Made by a program: the position numbers and the translations under genes
Shown: positions 15,699 to 23,923 of the stretch, piece after piece
How the letters are laid out: every line of letters starts with the position of its first letter
Position numbering within the stretch: the first letter of the stretch is position 1
Origin: Candidatus Moraniibacteriota bacterium
GTDB taxonomy: Bacteria; Patescibacteriota; Minisyncoccia; Moranbacterales; UBA11712
Direction of reading: 5' to 3'
NCBI GenBank assembly: GCA_030679895.1
Contig: JAUXSN010000007.1
Coordinates: 1-54,593, forward strand
DNA: 54,593 bases
The notes under the pieces: generated by a model
Told to the model about the DNA's origin: nothing
What the model saw: only the letters and a program-made list of their open reading frames with translations
The model's database searches: none

Positions 15699-16658
15699 AT
15701 GATACCCGAATTTCCGAATTTCAAAAAACTAGAGCTGTCAGACAAAAAAGAGATTGAAAAATTTCTTTCAAAATTCCCACCGTACTCAGTTTTTAATTTT
15801 ACGAATTTATGGGCGTGGGATATAAGAGCTGATCGTAAAATAGCAAAACTAAATGGAAATTTAGTTGTACGCTTTACGGACTATGAAACAAAGGAGCCAT
15901 TCCTTTCTTTTTTAGGTGTCAATAAATGTGAAAGTACCGTATTCACACTTTTGTCATTTGCCGGCAGTTCAAATATATCTCCAAAACTCCGCTTCATAAC
16001 AGAAGAATCAAGCATGCGTCTGCAATCTGTCAATTTGCTTGTAAAAGAGGACCGCGACAATTTTGATTACTTTTTTTCTACGGCTGAGCTAGCTAAGCTC
16101 CAAGGTATCAAATTTAAAAAACATAGGAATCTTGCCAGAAGATTCTCGGAAAAATATCCGGATGCTGTTTTTCAATTAAAAGATCTGAGTGATTTATCAA
16201 TACAGAACAAACTTCATCTTGTGTTGCGACAGTGGGAGCAGCGGAAAAAAATGCAAAATAAAGCATGCGATCTAAAGTTTGAAAAAAAAGCACTCAATCG
16301 TTTGCTAAAAAATGCCAAGACTCATAAGTTAATCTTGTCCTGCATTTTTTTACATGATGCGTTGCTTGGTTTCAGTATTGACGAAGTATTGCCCGGTCGA
16401 AACGCGATTGCCCATTTTATCAAAGCCGATAATTCTTTTAGAGGCATATATGAGTTTCTCAATAGGGAATTAGCTCAATATCTAACAACCCTTAAAATTA
16501 CGTTATGGAATTGGCAACAAGATTTAAATATTAAAAATTTAAGGGAAACAAAATTAGGTTATCGTCCAATTGCTTTCCTCAAAAGATATACAGTCTCACT
16601 TAATGCTGCCCATGAGCATGATTTGCAAAAACTACACAAAGAAGTTCTTAAAAAATAA
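15699..16658 (+). CDS. DUF2156 (phosphatidylglycerol lysyltransferase C-terminal-like) protein
   Basis: 319 residues, soluble. The pattern fits the DUF2156 acyltransferase-like fold (paired GNAT domains): FPPYSVFNFTNLWAWD at the N-terminus, KLQGIKFKKHRNLARRFSEKYP in the middle and WNWQQDLNIKNLRETKLGYRP near the C-terminus. In MprF this fold moves an amino acid from charged tRNA to a membrane lipid, but stand-alone members such as this lack the MprF flippase part and mostly have unknown substrates. The EamA permease just upstream could play a transport role with it; that is inference. AT-rich like its neighbours. A possible -10 TACTAT lies at 15688-15693, just before the ATG, without a clear -35. 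Confidence 0.75.
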   Translation: MIPEFPNFKKLELSDKKEIEKFLSKFPPYSVFNFTNLWAWDIRADRKIAKLNGNLVVRFTDYETKEPFLSFLGVNKCESTVFTLLSFAGSSNISPKLRFITEESSMRLQSVNLLVKEDRDNFDYFFSTAELAKLQGIKFKKHRNLARRFSEKYPDAVFQLKDLSDLSIQNKLHLVLRQWEQRKKMQNKACDLKFEKKALNRLLKNAKTHKLILSCIFLHDALLGFSIDEVLPGRNAIAHFIKADNSFRGIYEFLNRELAQYLTTLKITLWNWQQDLNIKNLRETKLGYRPIAFLKRYTVSLNAAHEHDLQKLHKEVLKK

Positions 16659-16730
16659 ATATAAGGCGTTGATGTCCTTGCTCTTGCATAATCACACTTA
16701 TTTATGTAATATTAATGTAGCAAATCGACT

Positions 16731-17147
16731 ATGGATGTTAAACAAAAAATTCGTAATTACTTTTTTTTCTACATACTCGCGACTCTTATTTTCGTCGTCG
16801 GTGTTTTTTCTTATTACCGTTTTATTATCAAGCAAGACTATATGGTTGGATATGAAGGCGTCTGCGATCCAGTTGCAAATACGAATAAATGTTTTGTAGG
16901 TTGCGAGGATGATGCTTGCACTAAAGAGTACTACTACTTAAAGATGGTAAAATATGCGCCTGATTTATACAAAGAATGCGGCGAAGATATAACTGATTGT
17001 GAATCGGCTAATTCGTGTCTTCCGGGCGATCACGATTGTTCCGAAACATATTGCAACCCTGAAGACGAAGGTGACACTTGCGCAACGGAGAAAAATACCC
17101 AAAACGATAAGAACGATGTTAAAGAAGAATCATCACAAAATGAATAA
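16731..17147 (+). CDS. single-pass membrane protein with cysteine-rich external domain
   Basis: 138 residues. A transmembrane helix spans about residues 10-33 (FFFYILATLIFVVGVFSYY), with basic residues before it, so the rest should face outside. The outer part holds ten cysteines (VCDP, KCFV, GCED, ACTK, ECGE, DCES, SCLP, DCSE, YCNP, TCAT) and is strongly acidic; the tail is an Asn/Lys/Glu-rich linker. Ten cysteines suggest up to five disulfides or metal sites. No family was recognised. It lies 12 nt before a membrane histidine kinase and is probably co-transcribed, so a sensory accessory role is possible but unproven. A weak promoter TTGCAT-17-TAATAT lies at 16684-16712. Confidence 0.75.
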   Translation: MDVKQKIRNYFFFYILATLIFVVGVFSYYRFIIKQDYMVGYEGVCDPVANTNKCFVGCEDDACTKEYYYLKMVKYAPDLYKECGEDITDCESANSCLPGDHDCSETYCNPEDEGDTCATEKNTQNDKNDVKEESSQNE

Positions 17148-17159
17148 ATAATCCAATTT

Positions 17160-18863
17160 ATGATCTGCTATTTATTTTCAAAGCCTCTATATTTCATATT
17201 CTCCTCGGATGTACCGTCACTTCTATATTATTCACATATACCGACAGCTATAGTTGCAATCTTGATTGGTATTTTTGTCTTCTGGAAAGGCAAGCAATTA
17301 CTAATCAACCGGTTGTTATTTGCTATCTCCGCTTGTTTTTCTCTTTGGGTAATTTTAAATCTTATCTTATGGACAAATATTCATAGTGATCTTATGCTGT
17401 TTGTTTGGTCCTTTCTTCGGGTATTGTCCTCTCTCATATCAATCCTCAGCATATATTTCATTTATGTCTTTCTGGGGGGGAAAGACGTATCTTTCCGGCT
17501 TAAAATTATTTTTTTAATACTTACGGTTCCTATTATTATTTTATCTTCAACCTATATAAATCTGAGGGGATTCAATATTGCAAGTTGTGATGCGTTTATG
17601 TTCGAAGGACCCTTGTTTCAGTTCTCCCGTGTCTTTTTTGGAGTATTGGCAATGATTTGGATATTTGTTCTGCTTATTCGCAAATACCGCACAGCAGAAG
17701 TTAATTTCAGAAAACAAATATTACTCATGGGAGTAGGGATGGAGTTGTTTCTCTTTTCTTTCTTTATGGTAACATTCTTAGCGGCATATCTTACTGATAT
17801 GGGCTTAGTGTCTGATTCGCGAATTGAGTTTTATGGACTGTTTGGCATGGATATATTTGTTGCTTTCTTGGCCTATCTCATTGTCCGCTACAAGACCTTC
17901 AATATCAAATTGATCGCGACCCAGGCTCTTGTCATCGCCCTTATTATTCTCATAGGCTCGCAGATCTTCTTCGCCCAGAGCCTTACTAATACAATCTTGA
18001 TAGGCGTCACTCTTATCATATCTCTGGCATTCGGCTACATGCTCGTAAGATCGGTAAATATGGAAGTCCAAAGAAAAGAAGAACTTGAAATTCTTTCTAC
18101 TAAGCTGGCGCAAGCGAATGATAAGTTGCATCAGCTCGACAAGACCAAATCGGAGTTTATTTCCATCGCTTCGCATCAGCTGCGGACGCCGTTGACGGCC
18201 ATCAAGGGCTTTGTGTCGCTTCTTTTGGAGGGAACCTACGGCCAGGTGCCGGAAACCCAAAAAGGCGCGCTGGAGAAAGTATATATTTCCAATGAAAGGC
18301 TGGTGCAATTGGTTGAGGACTTACTGAACATTTCCCGCATTGAGTCCGGGCGGATGGAATTTGATTTTCAGGAGGCGCAAATTGAGGATCTCATCACCGA
18401 AGCGGCGAATACGCTTGATCTTTCGGCGAAGAATAAGGGGCTATATCTCGAATGGAAAAAGCCGGAGAAAATATCCCCAAAAATCAAAATTGACATCACC
18501 AAGGTCAAAGAAGTTATTTCCAATATGATCGATAACTCGATCAAGTATACGCAAAAAGGCGGTGTCACTGTCCGGATGGAAAATGGCGTTTTTTTTGATC
18601 ACAACACAATGGAACGGAAAAATGTTTTGCGGGTGATCGTATCTGACACTGGAATCGGGATGGAGAAAGAGGATATTGAGAATATTTTCGATAAATTCGT
18701 GCGCGGAAAAGAAATCAGCCACTACCACACCGACGGAACGGGACTCGGAATGTTCATCGCCAAGAAAGTAACCGAGGCCCATCAAGGCAAAATCTGGGCC
18801 GAATCAGCTGGAAAGGGGAAAGGAAGCCGGTTTATTTTGGAATTGCCGGTGAATATCACGTAA
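17160..18863 (+). CDS. membrane sensor histidine kinase
   Basis: 567 residues. About eight transmembrane helices fill residues 1-295, of the 7TM-sensor kind, then a short coiled coil. The HisKA domain has FISIASHQLRTPLTAIKGF with the phosphoacceptor His near residue 339. The HATPase domain has the N box NMIDNSIKYT (about 455), the G1 box DTGIGM (about 495) and the G2 box GTGLGMFIAKK (about 526). No attached receiver. Odd: the gene is AT-rich up to about 17880 and then switches to the more GC-rich codon use of the housekeeping genes, as if a foreign sensor half had been joined to a native kinase half. Candidate partners in the window are the double receiver at 20469 and the degenerate receiver at 33754. 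Confidence 0.9.
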   Translation: MICYLFSKPLYFIFSSDVPSLLYYSHIPTAIVAILIGIFVFWKGKQLLINRLLFAISACFSLWVILNLILWTNIHSDLMLFVWSFLRVLSSLISILSIYFIYVFLGGKDVSFRLKIIFLILTVPIIILSSTYINLRGFNIASCDAFMFEGPLFQFSRVFFGVLAMIWIFVLLIRKYRTAEVNFRKQILLMGVGMELFLFSFFMVTFLAAYLTDMGLVSDSRIEFYGLFGMDIFVAFLAYLIVRYKTFNIKLIATQALVIALIILIGSQIFFAQSLTNTILIGVTLIISLAFGYMLVRSVNMEVQRKEELEILSTKLAQANDKLHQLDKTKSEFISIASHQLRTPLTAIKGFVSLLLEGTYGQVPETQKGALEKVYISNERLVQLVEDLLNISRIESGRMEFDFQEAQIEDLITEAANTLDLSAKNKGLYLEWKKPEKISPKIKIDITKVKEVISNMIDNSIKYTQKGGVTVRMENGVFFDHNTMERKNVLRVIVSDTGIGMEKEDIENIFDKFVRGKEISHYHTDGTGLGMFIAKKVTEAHQGKIWAESAGKGKGSRFILELPVNIT

Positions 18864-18936
18864 CACAAAACAAAGAGCATGGAATAATGTTTGCGCCGCG
18901 TTTTTTGTTCCATGTTACGTGTTCTGTGCTCTATGG
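18858..18936. repeat. intergenic inverted repeat of iterated words
   Basis: The segment CACGTAACACAAAACAAAG followed by AGCATGGAA is mirrored by TTCCATGTTACGTG and TTCTGTGCTC further on (18908-18931), giving an imperfect inverted repeat built from the words CACGTAACA, CATGGAA and GAGCAC. A run of six T (18901-18906) lies in its loop. It could end the kinase transcript, but the geometry is not that of a classic terminator. Confidence 0.55.
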
Positions 18937-18941
18937 AAAAA

Positions 18942-18970
18942 TTGTCTTTTCGTGCCGATTGTGGTACGAT
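18942..18970 (+). promoter_or_regulatory. promoter of the nucleotide-sugar dehydrogenase
   Basis: -35 TTGTCT (18942-18947), 17-bp spacer, -10 TACGAT (18965-18970) with an upstream TGG making an extended -10. The expected start near 18977 gives a leader of about 20 nt. Confidence 0.6.
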
Positions 18971-18996
18971 TTTTTAGTAATAATTGATTAGAATTC

Positions 18997-20277
18997 ATGC
19001 AAAAAAATATGGAAAAAGTCTGCGTCATTGGTCTCGGATATGTCGGTTTCCCGCTGGCGGTTTTGTGTTCGGTGAAAGGCTACGAAGTTTATGGATTTGA
19101 CAAGGATGAAAAAAAACTCGCGAGAATTGAAAAGGGCGAAAATATCGTTGAGGAAAAATATCTCGGTGAACTGCTCCCGAAAGCGAAAATTAAGGTGATT
19201 CGCGACGAATCTCAAATGAAAGACTGCGATATTTTCATTATCGCCGTTCCAACGCCGGTCGATGAAAAATATTATCCGGATTTGAGTTATATTGTTTCTG
19301 CCTCCGAAACCGTGGCCAAAAACATGAAAAAAGGCTCCTTAGTCATCGTGGAATCAACAATCAATCCGGGTGTTTGCGAAGAATTCGTCCGCCCGGCCTT
19401 CGAAAAGGAAGGATTTGCCATCGGCCAAGACGTTTTTATTTCTCATTGCCCCGAGCGAATTAATCCGGGCGATCCAAGGTGGAACGTAACCAACATCCCG
19501 CGAGTGGTCGGCTCATTTGACGAGAAAGGACTCGAAAAAAGCGTGAAATTTTATGAAAGCATAATCGACGCGAAGATCATGCCGATGAAAACTATTCGAG
19601 AGGCGGAAGCGGTCAAAATAATGGAAAATTCCTTTCGCGACATCAATATTGCTTTTGTCAACGAGCTGGCGAGATCTTTCAATCTGATGGATATAGACGT
19701 GGTTAATGTCATCCGGGGCGCTTCAACCAAGCCTTTTGCATTTATGGCTCATTGGCCCAGTTGCGGCGTTGGGGGACATTGCATTCCGGTCGATCCTTAT
19801 TATCTGATCGAAAAAGCCAAGGAAAATGATTTCGACCATCAGTTTTTGCGAGTGGCTCGCGCCATCAACAACGGAATGCCATTGTATAGCGTTGAACTTT
19901 TGCAAGATGAGCTCAATAGTCTGGGCAAATCATTGAAAGGCGCCAAAATTGGCCTTCTGGGAGTTTCTTATAAGGCCAATGTCGGCGATCTGCGCGAAAG
20001 TCCGGCCCTCAAGATCATCGAGCTTTTGGAAAAGCATGGCGCGGTTCTCAATATTTACGATCCGTTTATTCCGAAACTTTCGAACGTCAGCAGTGTTGAA
20101 GAAATTTTGGAAAAATCAGAGGCTATCTTTCTTGCCACAAGTCACAATGAATTTGTGAAAATTCCCGCGGAAAAATTTAGGGAAAAGGGGATCGGCTTGA
20201 TTGTGGACGGGATGAACTGCCTGGATAAAGACAAAATACTGGCACTGGGGATAAAGTATAAGGGAATAGGCCGCTAG
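18997..20277 (+). CDS. UDP-sugar 6-dehydrogenase (UDP-GlcNAc/ManNAc or UDP-Glc type)
   Basis: NAD-dependent four-electron oxidation of a UDP-sugar to the uronate, supplying surface polysaccharide precursors. 426 residues. The N-terminal Rossmann fold has VIGLGYVGFPLA; the central domain has the conserved AEAVKIMENSFRDINIAFVNE helix; the catalytic loop GVGGHCIPVDPYYL holds the active cysteine near residue 261; the C-terminal domain has GVSYKANVGDLRESPA. The VDPYYL and SYKANVGDLRESPA forms are those of the UDP-N-acetylhexosamine group (WecC/WbpA-like) more than UDP-glucose dehydrogenase, but the substrate cannot be settled by eye. ATG 18997 is used; the ATG at 19009 is also possible. It is far from the polysaccharide operon at 37-47 kb but likely serves it. 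Confidence 0.88.
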   Translation: MQKNMEKVCVIGLGYVGFPLAVLCSVKGYEVYGFDKDEKKLARIEKGENIVEEKYLGELLPKAKIKVIRDESQMKDCDIFIIAVPTPVDEKYYPDLSYIVSASETVAKNMKKGSLVIVESTINPGVCEEFVRPAFEKEGFAIGQDVFISHCPERINPGDPRWNVTNIPRVVGSFDEKGLEKSVKFYESIIDAKIMPMKTIREAEAVKIMENSFRDINIAFVNELARSFNLMDIDVVNVIRGASTKPFAFMAHWPSCGVGGHCIPVDPYYLIEKAKENDFDHQFLRVARAINNGMPLYSVELLQDELNSLGKSLKGAKIGLLGVSYKANVGDLRESPALKIIELLEKHGAVLNIYDPFIPKLSNVSSVEEILEKSEAIFLATSHNEFVKIPAEKFREKGIGLIVDGMNCLDKDKILALGIKYKGIGR

Positions 20278-20283
20278 GAGCGG

Positions 20284-20345
20284 AATTTCCAATTTCAAAT
20301 TTCCAATTTCAAAACAAATCCCAATTTTCAAAATTCTAATTTTAT
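20284..20345 (+). repeat. AT-rich iterated-word repeat
   Basis: AATTTCCAATTTCA is repeated exactly in tandem at 20284-20297 and 20298-20311, followed by degenerate copies (CAAATCCCAATTTTCAAAAT). It fills the gap behind the dehydrogenase. No function is evident. Confidence 0.8.
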
Positions 20346-20411
20346 AAACTTTTTTGAATTTTGGTTATTTGAGCTTTGATATTATTTCGGATTTTTGTCG
20401 CATCCCGAAGT

Positions 20412-20440
20412 TTGTTTTTTTGTTTTTTAGCATGTATAAT
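20412..20440 (+). promoter_or_regulatory. promoter of the double-receiver gene
   Basis: -35 TTGTTT (20412-20417), 17-bp spacer, consensus -10 TATAAT (20435-20440). Expected start near 20447 and leader of about 22 nt. Confidence 0.68.
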
Positions 20441-20468
20441 AACGACATAAATCAATTAAAGTAAAGTT

Positions 20469-21296
20469 ATGGCGAAAATAATGATCGTCGAGGATGATCC
20501 GATGCTGGTTGAAATATACGAAAAAAAGCTCTTGGACACGGGATTTGAAATCAAAATCGTGACGAGCGGCAAAGCGGTAAAAGATGAAGCCCTTTTATGG
20601 CATCCTGATCTAATTCTCCTGGACGTTGTTTTGCCGGATATGGACGGATTTGAAATCCTTGAAGCCGTCAAAAAAGAAAATGAGATCAAAAGCATTCCGG
20701 TATATGTATTCAGCAACTTAAGCGCCAAAGAAGATATTGACCGGGCCACAAGTTTAGGCGCGGCGGGTTTTTTGACAAAATCGAATTTTACCCCTTCCCA
20801 GCTGGCGGAAGAAGTAAAAAAACTGGTCGGCGACCAATCCTCATCTTCCATTACCTCTCCACCGGAACCATCCCAGTCAGCTTCTCCGACCGAAGAATTT
20901 CCGCTTAAAAAAGAAACTGGCGGACACAAAGTTCTGATAATCGAAGATGAAGATATTTTTATTGAAATGTTCGGGGACAAACTAAAACAGGAAGGTTTTG
21001 AAGTTGTCGCGGCTAAAAATGGAAAATGGGGAATCAAGGAAGCGGAAAAGGGTCTTTTTGACTGCGTACTTCTTGATATGATGATGCCGGCCATGAACGG
21101 CTACGAGGCGATAAAGGAACTTCGGGCAAATGAAGCGACAAAAAATACTCCGGTTATCATTTTGTCCAACTCGGCAATGGATAGCGAAGTGAAACAAGCG
21201 CTTGACCTGGGAGCCGACGCGTACTATGTGAAAACGCAAATCACTCCCGGCGAAGTGGTCAAGAAAGTGAAGGAACTTATTGGAAATAAAAAATAG
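20469..21296 (+). CDS. tandem receiver-domain response regulator without output domain
   Basis: 275 residues: receiver 1 (about 1-122), a Ser/Pro-rich linker (123-150) and receiver 2 (152-275). Both domains keep the phosphorylation set: D52 in LILLDVVLPDMDG with K104, and D203 in VLLDMMMPAMNG with K255, plus the acidic pairs EDD and EDED. No DNA-binding or enzymatic domain is present, so it would act by protein contact, as a phosphate relay or sink. The closing segments (FTPSQLAEEVKKLV and ITPGEVVKKVKELI) are alike, and the receiver at 33754 shares the same pattern, so the three domains form one local family. The histidine kinase ending at 18863 is a candidate donor. Confidence 0.9.
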   Translation: MAKIMIVEDDPMLVEIYEKKLLDTGFEIKIVTSGKAVKDEALLWHPDLILLDVVLPDMDGFEILEAVKKENEIKSIPVYVFSNLSAKEDIDRATSLGAAGFLTKSNFTPSQLAEEVKKLVGDQSSSSITSPPEPSQSASPTEEFPLKKETGGHKVLIIEDEDIFIEMFGDKLKQEGFEVVAAKNGKWGIKEAEKGLFDCVLLDMMMPAMNGYEAIKELRANEATKNTPVIILSNSAMDSEVKQALDLGADAYYVKTQITPGEVVKKVKELIGNKK

Positions 21297-21316
21297 ATCC
21301 CTCGATTTTCTGGTAA

Positions 21317-22531
21317 ATGAAAATAAAACACACAGAAAAACTAAATTTACCCCTTCTGAAAATCCTATCCTTTTGTTCCTTTCTTCTCGGAATTTCTTCG
21401 GCTCTCATTCTTTATCTTGAGTCGGATTATTTCAGGATTGCCCTTGGAAGCGACAATATCACTTTCTACTTCATCGCCGGATATGTTTTGGCGCTGATTC
21501 TCATATTTAACTGGCACCACCTTGTGAGGCGCTTCGGAAAAGTGAGGGTTTTTCTTGTGAACATCACCGCGAAAGCCGTCATCGTTTCGCTTATCGGCCT
21601 TTTTCCGATAAATCAGGCAAGCGCCTGGCTCCTTGTGCTTTATATAGCCTCAACGGTGCTAATGTGGGTTGATCTCGATGTTCTTCTTGAGTCTTGCTCA
21701 AGAGACGTGAAAACTGGGAAAATCCGGGGGGCTTACCTCACTATCATGAACGCGGGATATCTCATCTCGCCTTTTTTCGCGGGTCTCATCATCAGCCGGT
21801 GGGGGATGAATTCCGTTTTTTTGATTGCCGCGACTATTTTGGTTATCGTTTCCGTCATCGCCCTTTTCCGCCTCAAGCGGATTCCGGAATGCGACATCGA
21901 GGATTTGAGCTTCTTTTCTCTCATGAAAAAAGTTTTCCAACGAAAGAATGTCATGCGCGTATATTATATCTCTTTCCTTCTGGAGCTTTTTTACGCCCTT
22001 ATGATCATCTATACGCCGCTTTATCTTCTGGAACTCGGTTTTTCCTGGAGCGAAATCGGCGGAATGTTCACAATAATGCTCATTCCTTTCGTCATCTTGC
22101 AGTATCCGGCCGGAATTTTGGCCGACAAAAAATTTGAGGAGAAAAACATGATTGTTTTTGCGCTTCTTCTCATGGCGGCGTCCACAACTGTAATATTTTT
22201 CTTGTCTTCCAAGGACTTCGCGATTTGGGCGGCTGCCCTTTTCGCGACCCGCATCGGAGCGAGCCTTATTGAGATTCTTCGCGATTCGTATTTCTATAAG
22301 CGCATCGACCACACAGACGTCGACATTGTTGATTTTTTCCGGAGCGTCCGCCCGATGGCTTATATCCTCGGGCTCCTCATCGCCACTCCGATTGTCTATA
22401 TGTTCCATATCCGTTTTATCTTCCCGTTTGTAGGTGTGATGATGCTCACCGGCGTGCCTTTCGCGCTGAAGCTCGCCTCAAGCCGCATTCCACCCGTCTA
22501 CGGCCAGCTTTCCGGAAAAATAAAGAGATAA
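21317..22531 (+). CDS. major facilitator superfamily transporter
   Basis: 404 residues with about twelve hydrophobic helices. The loop between helices 2 and 3 carries HHLVRRFGKVRVFLV, and the second half carries the matching GILADKKFEEKNMIVFAL, the typical MFS loop signature. A cytoplasmic loop after helix 6 (RLKRIPECDIEDLSFFSL) separates the halves. The substrate is unknown. It begins 20 nt after the double-receiver gene and is probably co-transcribed with it; a terminator-like hairpin follows. Confidence 0.85.
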   Translation: MKIKHTEKLNLPLLKILSFCSFLLGISSALILYLESDYFRIALGSDNITFYFIAGYVLALILIFNWHHLVRRFGKVRVFLVNITAKAVIVSLIGLFPINQASAWLLVLYIASTVLMWVDLDVLLESCSRDVKTGKIRGAYLTIMNAGYLISPFFAGLIISRWGMNSVFLIAATILVIVSVIALFRLKRIPECDIEDLSFFSLMKKVFQRKNVMRVYYISFLLELFYALMIIYTPLYLLELGFSWSEIGGMFTIMLIPFVILQYPAGILADKKFEEKNMIVFALLLMAASTTVIFFLSSKDFAIWAAALFATRIGASLIEILRDSYFYKRIDHTDVDIVDFFRSVRPMAYILGLLIATPIVYMFHIRFIFPFVGVMMLTGVPFALKLASSRIPPVYGQLSGKIKR

Positions 22532-22541
22532 TTTTTTTGAT

Positions 22542-22572
22542 TCCGATCCCAAGCCTTAGCTTCGGATTTTTT
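22542..22572 (+). terminator. terminator after the MFS gene
   Basis: Inner stem AAGC/CTTA/GCTT (22551-22562) capped on TCCG/CGGA (22542-22545 and 22563-22566) with a 5-nt bulge, followed by six T (22567-22572). The bulge makes it weaker than the other terminators in the window. Confidence 0.55.
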
Positions 22573-22573
22573 A

Positions 22574-22602
22574 TTTCCAATAACCGGAAAAAATGCTATT
22601 AT
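22574..22602 (+). promoter_or_regulatory. promoter of the ybaK-scpA-scpB group
   Basis: -35 TTTCCA (22574-22579), 17-bp spacer, extended -10 TGCTATTAT (22594-22602). Expected start near 22609, about 20 nt before ATG 22629. Confidence 0.6.
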
Positions 22603-22628
22603 AAATACATAAGCGCTAAAAAAAACAT

Positions 22629-23141
22629 ATGGCCATTTCCAAAAAAATCATCGATCATCTCAAGGAAAAAAAGTATAAATTCGAGATAATCGAGCACAAA
22701 ACCACCTATACCGCCTTTGACACGGCGCGGACAGCCCAAAAGCAGGAAAAGGAAGTGAAGTCCGACGAAATTGCGAAAGCGCTGGTCGTGAAAGCGGACA
22801 AAGACTACGCGGTAGTCCTGGTTCCGGCCAGCAAAAGACTCGACAAAAAGAAGCTGCTGAAAATTATAAATGCGCTGAAAAAGAAGAATAAAGAAAAATT
22901 ATATAAATCCCTCGACCTCGCCAAGGAAGCATGGATGAAGAAAAATATTCCCGGAAAAGTGGGCGCCACTCCCGCGTTCAAAGAGCTTCTCGGGATTGAT
23001 ATTTATATCGATGCGGTTCTGGCCAAGCAAAAAAACCTCTACGTCGGCTCGGGCGAATACGAATACTCTATCAAACTTCCGGCCAAGCAATATCTCAAAA
23101 ATGAAATGCCGGTGAAGGGAAGCTTTGGGGTGAAAAGGTGA
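22629..23141 (+). CDS. YbaK/ProX-type aminoacyl-tRNA deacylase (trans-editing protein)
   Basis: 170 residues, the size of stand-alone YbaK-fold deacylases. Visible family features: the opening IIDHLKEKKYKFEIIEHKTTYTA as separate short segments, KSDEIAKALVVKADKDYAVVLVPA with the lysine and strand of the active-site pocket, and GKVGATPAFKELLGIDIYID in place of the usual GSVSPFGL loop. Family knowledge: these proteins hydrolyse mischarged tRNA-Pro (Ala- or Cys-tRNA-Pro). The ProRS of this window lacks the equivalent INS domain, so this protein is a good candidate for the missing editing step. It lies 7 nt before scpA, probably only by operon chance. Exact specificity (Ala, Cys or other) is not readable. 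Confidence 0.8.
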   Translation: MAISKKIIDHLKEKKYKFEIIEHKTTYTAFDTARTAQKQEKEVKSDEIAKALVVKADKDYAVVLVPASKRLDKKKLLKIINALKKKNKEKLYKSLDLAKEAWMKKNIPGKVGATPAFKELLGIDIYIDAVLAKQKNLYVGSGEYEYSIKLPAKQYLKNEMPVKGSFGVKR

Positions 23142-23148
23142 ATTTTCT

Positions 23149-23895
23149 ATGTATAACGTAAAATTATTAAAATTCGAAGGCCCGTTGGATTTGCTTTTGC
23201 GCCTCATAGAGGAGCAAAAACTCGACATTGCGGAAGTGAGCCTGGCAAAAGTAGCCGATGGCTATCTTGAATATGTCCGCAGCGACCAGAATATTTCCCT
23301 TGAAAATCTTTCCGAGTTTATCAGCATCGCCGCGAAAATAATTCTCATTAAGTCCCGCAATATTCTTCCGACGCTTGAGGTCACGCCCGAAGAGGAAAAA
23401 GAAATCAAGGATCTGGAGGAGCAGCTCAAGCTCTATCGGGAATATAAGGACATTTCCGAAAAAATAGGCTCGCTTCTCCGGAAAAATAAGTTCGCCTATT
23501 CGCGGGACTATTTGCTGGGAATCGCAAATGTTTTTTCTCCCCCTAAGAATGTAAATTTGTTTGATCTCAAGAAGTGCTATAATGAAGCTATAGCGCAAAT
23601 AATTCTTCCCGAGAAAATTCCCGAAGAGGCCGTGAGAGATATTTTTACGCTTGAAGACAAAATCAGCGAATTTCAAAAAACACTGCGGGAGAGAATTGAG
23701 TTCAGTTTTTCGGATATGAAAGCGTCGGCCAAAGATAAAATCGAAATAATTGTCAGCTTTTTGGCTCTTCTTGAGATGATCAAGCAAAGAATAATAACAG
23801 CCGAACAGCACGAATTATTCGAAGATATAAGGATATCCAAGTTTGGCTCGCACGAAAATCAGGTTCGGGCGTCAGAAGTTCAAATGTTTACTTAA
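23149..23895 (+). CDS. scpA: segregation and condensation protein A
   Basis: Kleisin subunit of the SMC-ScpAB condensin. 248 residues, normal length. The N-terminal signature FEGPLDLLLRLIEEQKLDIAEV is cut here at 20: FEGPLDLLLRLIEEQKLDIA; it is followed by LSEFISIAAKIILIKSRNIL, which binds the SMC neck. The middle is charged and helical, and a C-terminal winged helix (DKIEIIVSFLALLEMIKQ) would cap the SMC head. Followed 28 nt later by scpB, the usual pairing. No smc gene lies in the window. Confidence 0.95.
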   Translation: MYNVKLLKFEGPLDLLLRLIEEQKLDIAEVSLAKVADGYLEYVRSDQNISLENLSEFISIAAKIILIKSRNILPTLEVTPEEEKEIKDLEEQLKLYREYKDISEKIGSLLRKNKFAYSRDYLLGIANVFSPPKNVNLFDLKKCYNEAIAQIILPEKIPEEAVRDIFTLEDKISEFQKTLRERIEFSFSDMKASAKDKIEIIVSFLALLEMIKQRIITAEQHELFEDIRISKFGSHENQVRASEVQMFT

Positions 23896-23923
23896 ATAAT
23901 TTATTTTTTTCCAAACTATCGCT

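Noticed and set aside
14310-17880. An integrated mobile element carrying the AT-rich patch
   Set aside because: No integrase, transposase, tRNA target or flanking direct repeat was found; only composition and a gene remnant support transfer.
23575-23583. TGCTATAAT inside scpA (and TGGTATAAT at 42704-42712 inside a glycosyltransferase) as promoters
   Set aside because: Perfect extended -10 words but within coding sequence and not followed by a gene start; chance cannot be excluded.
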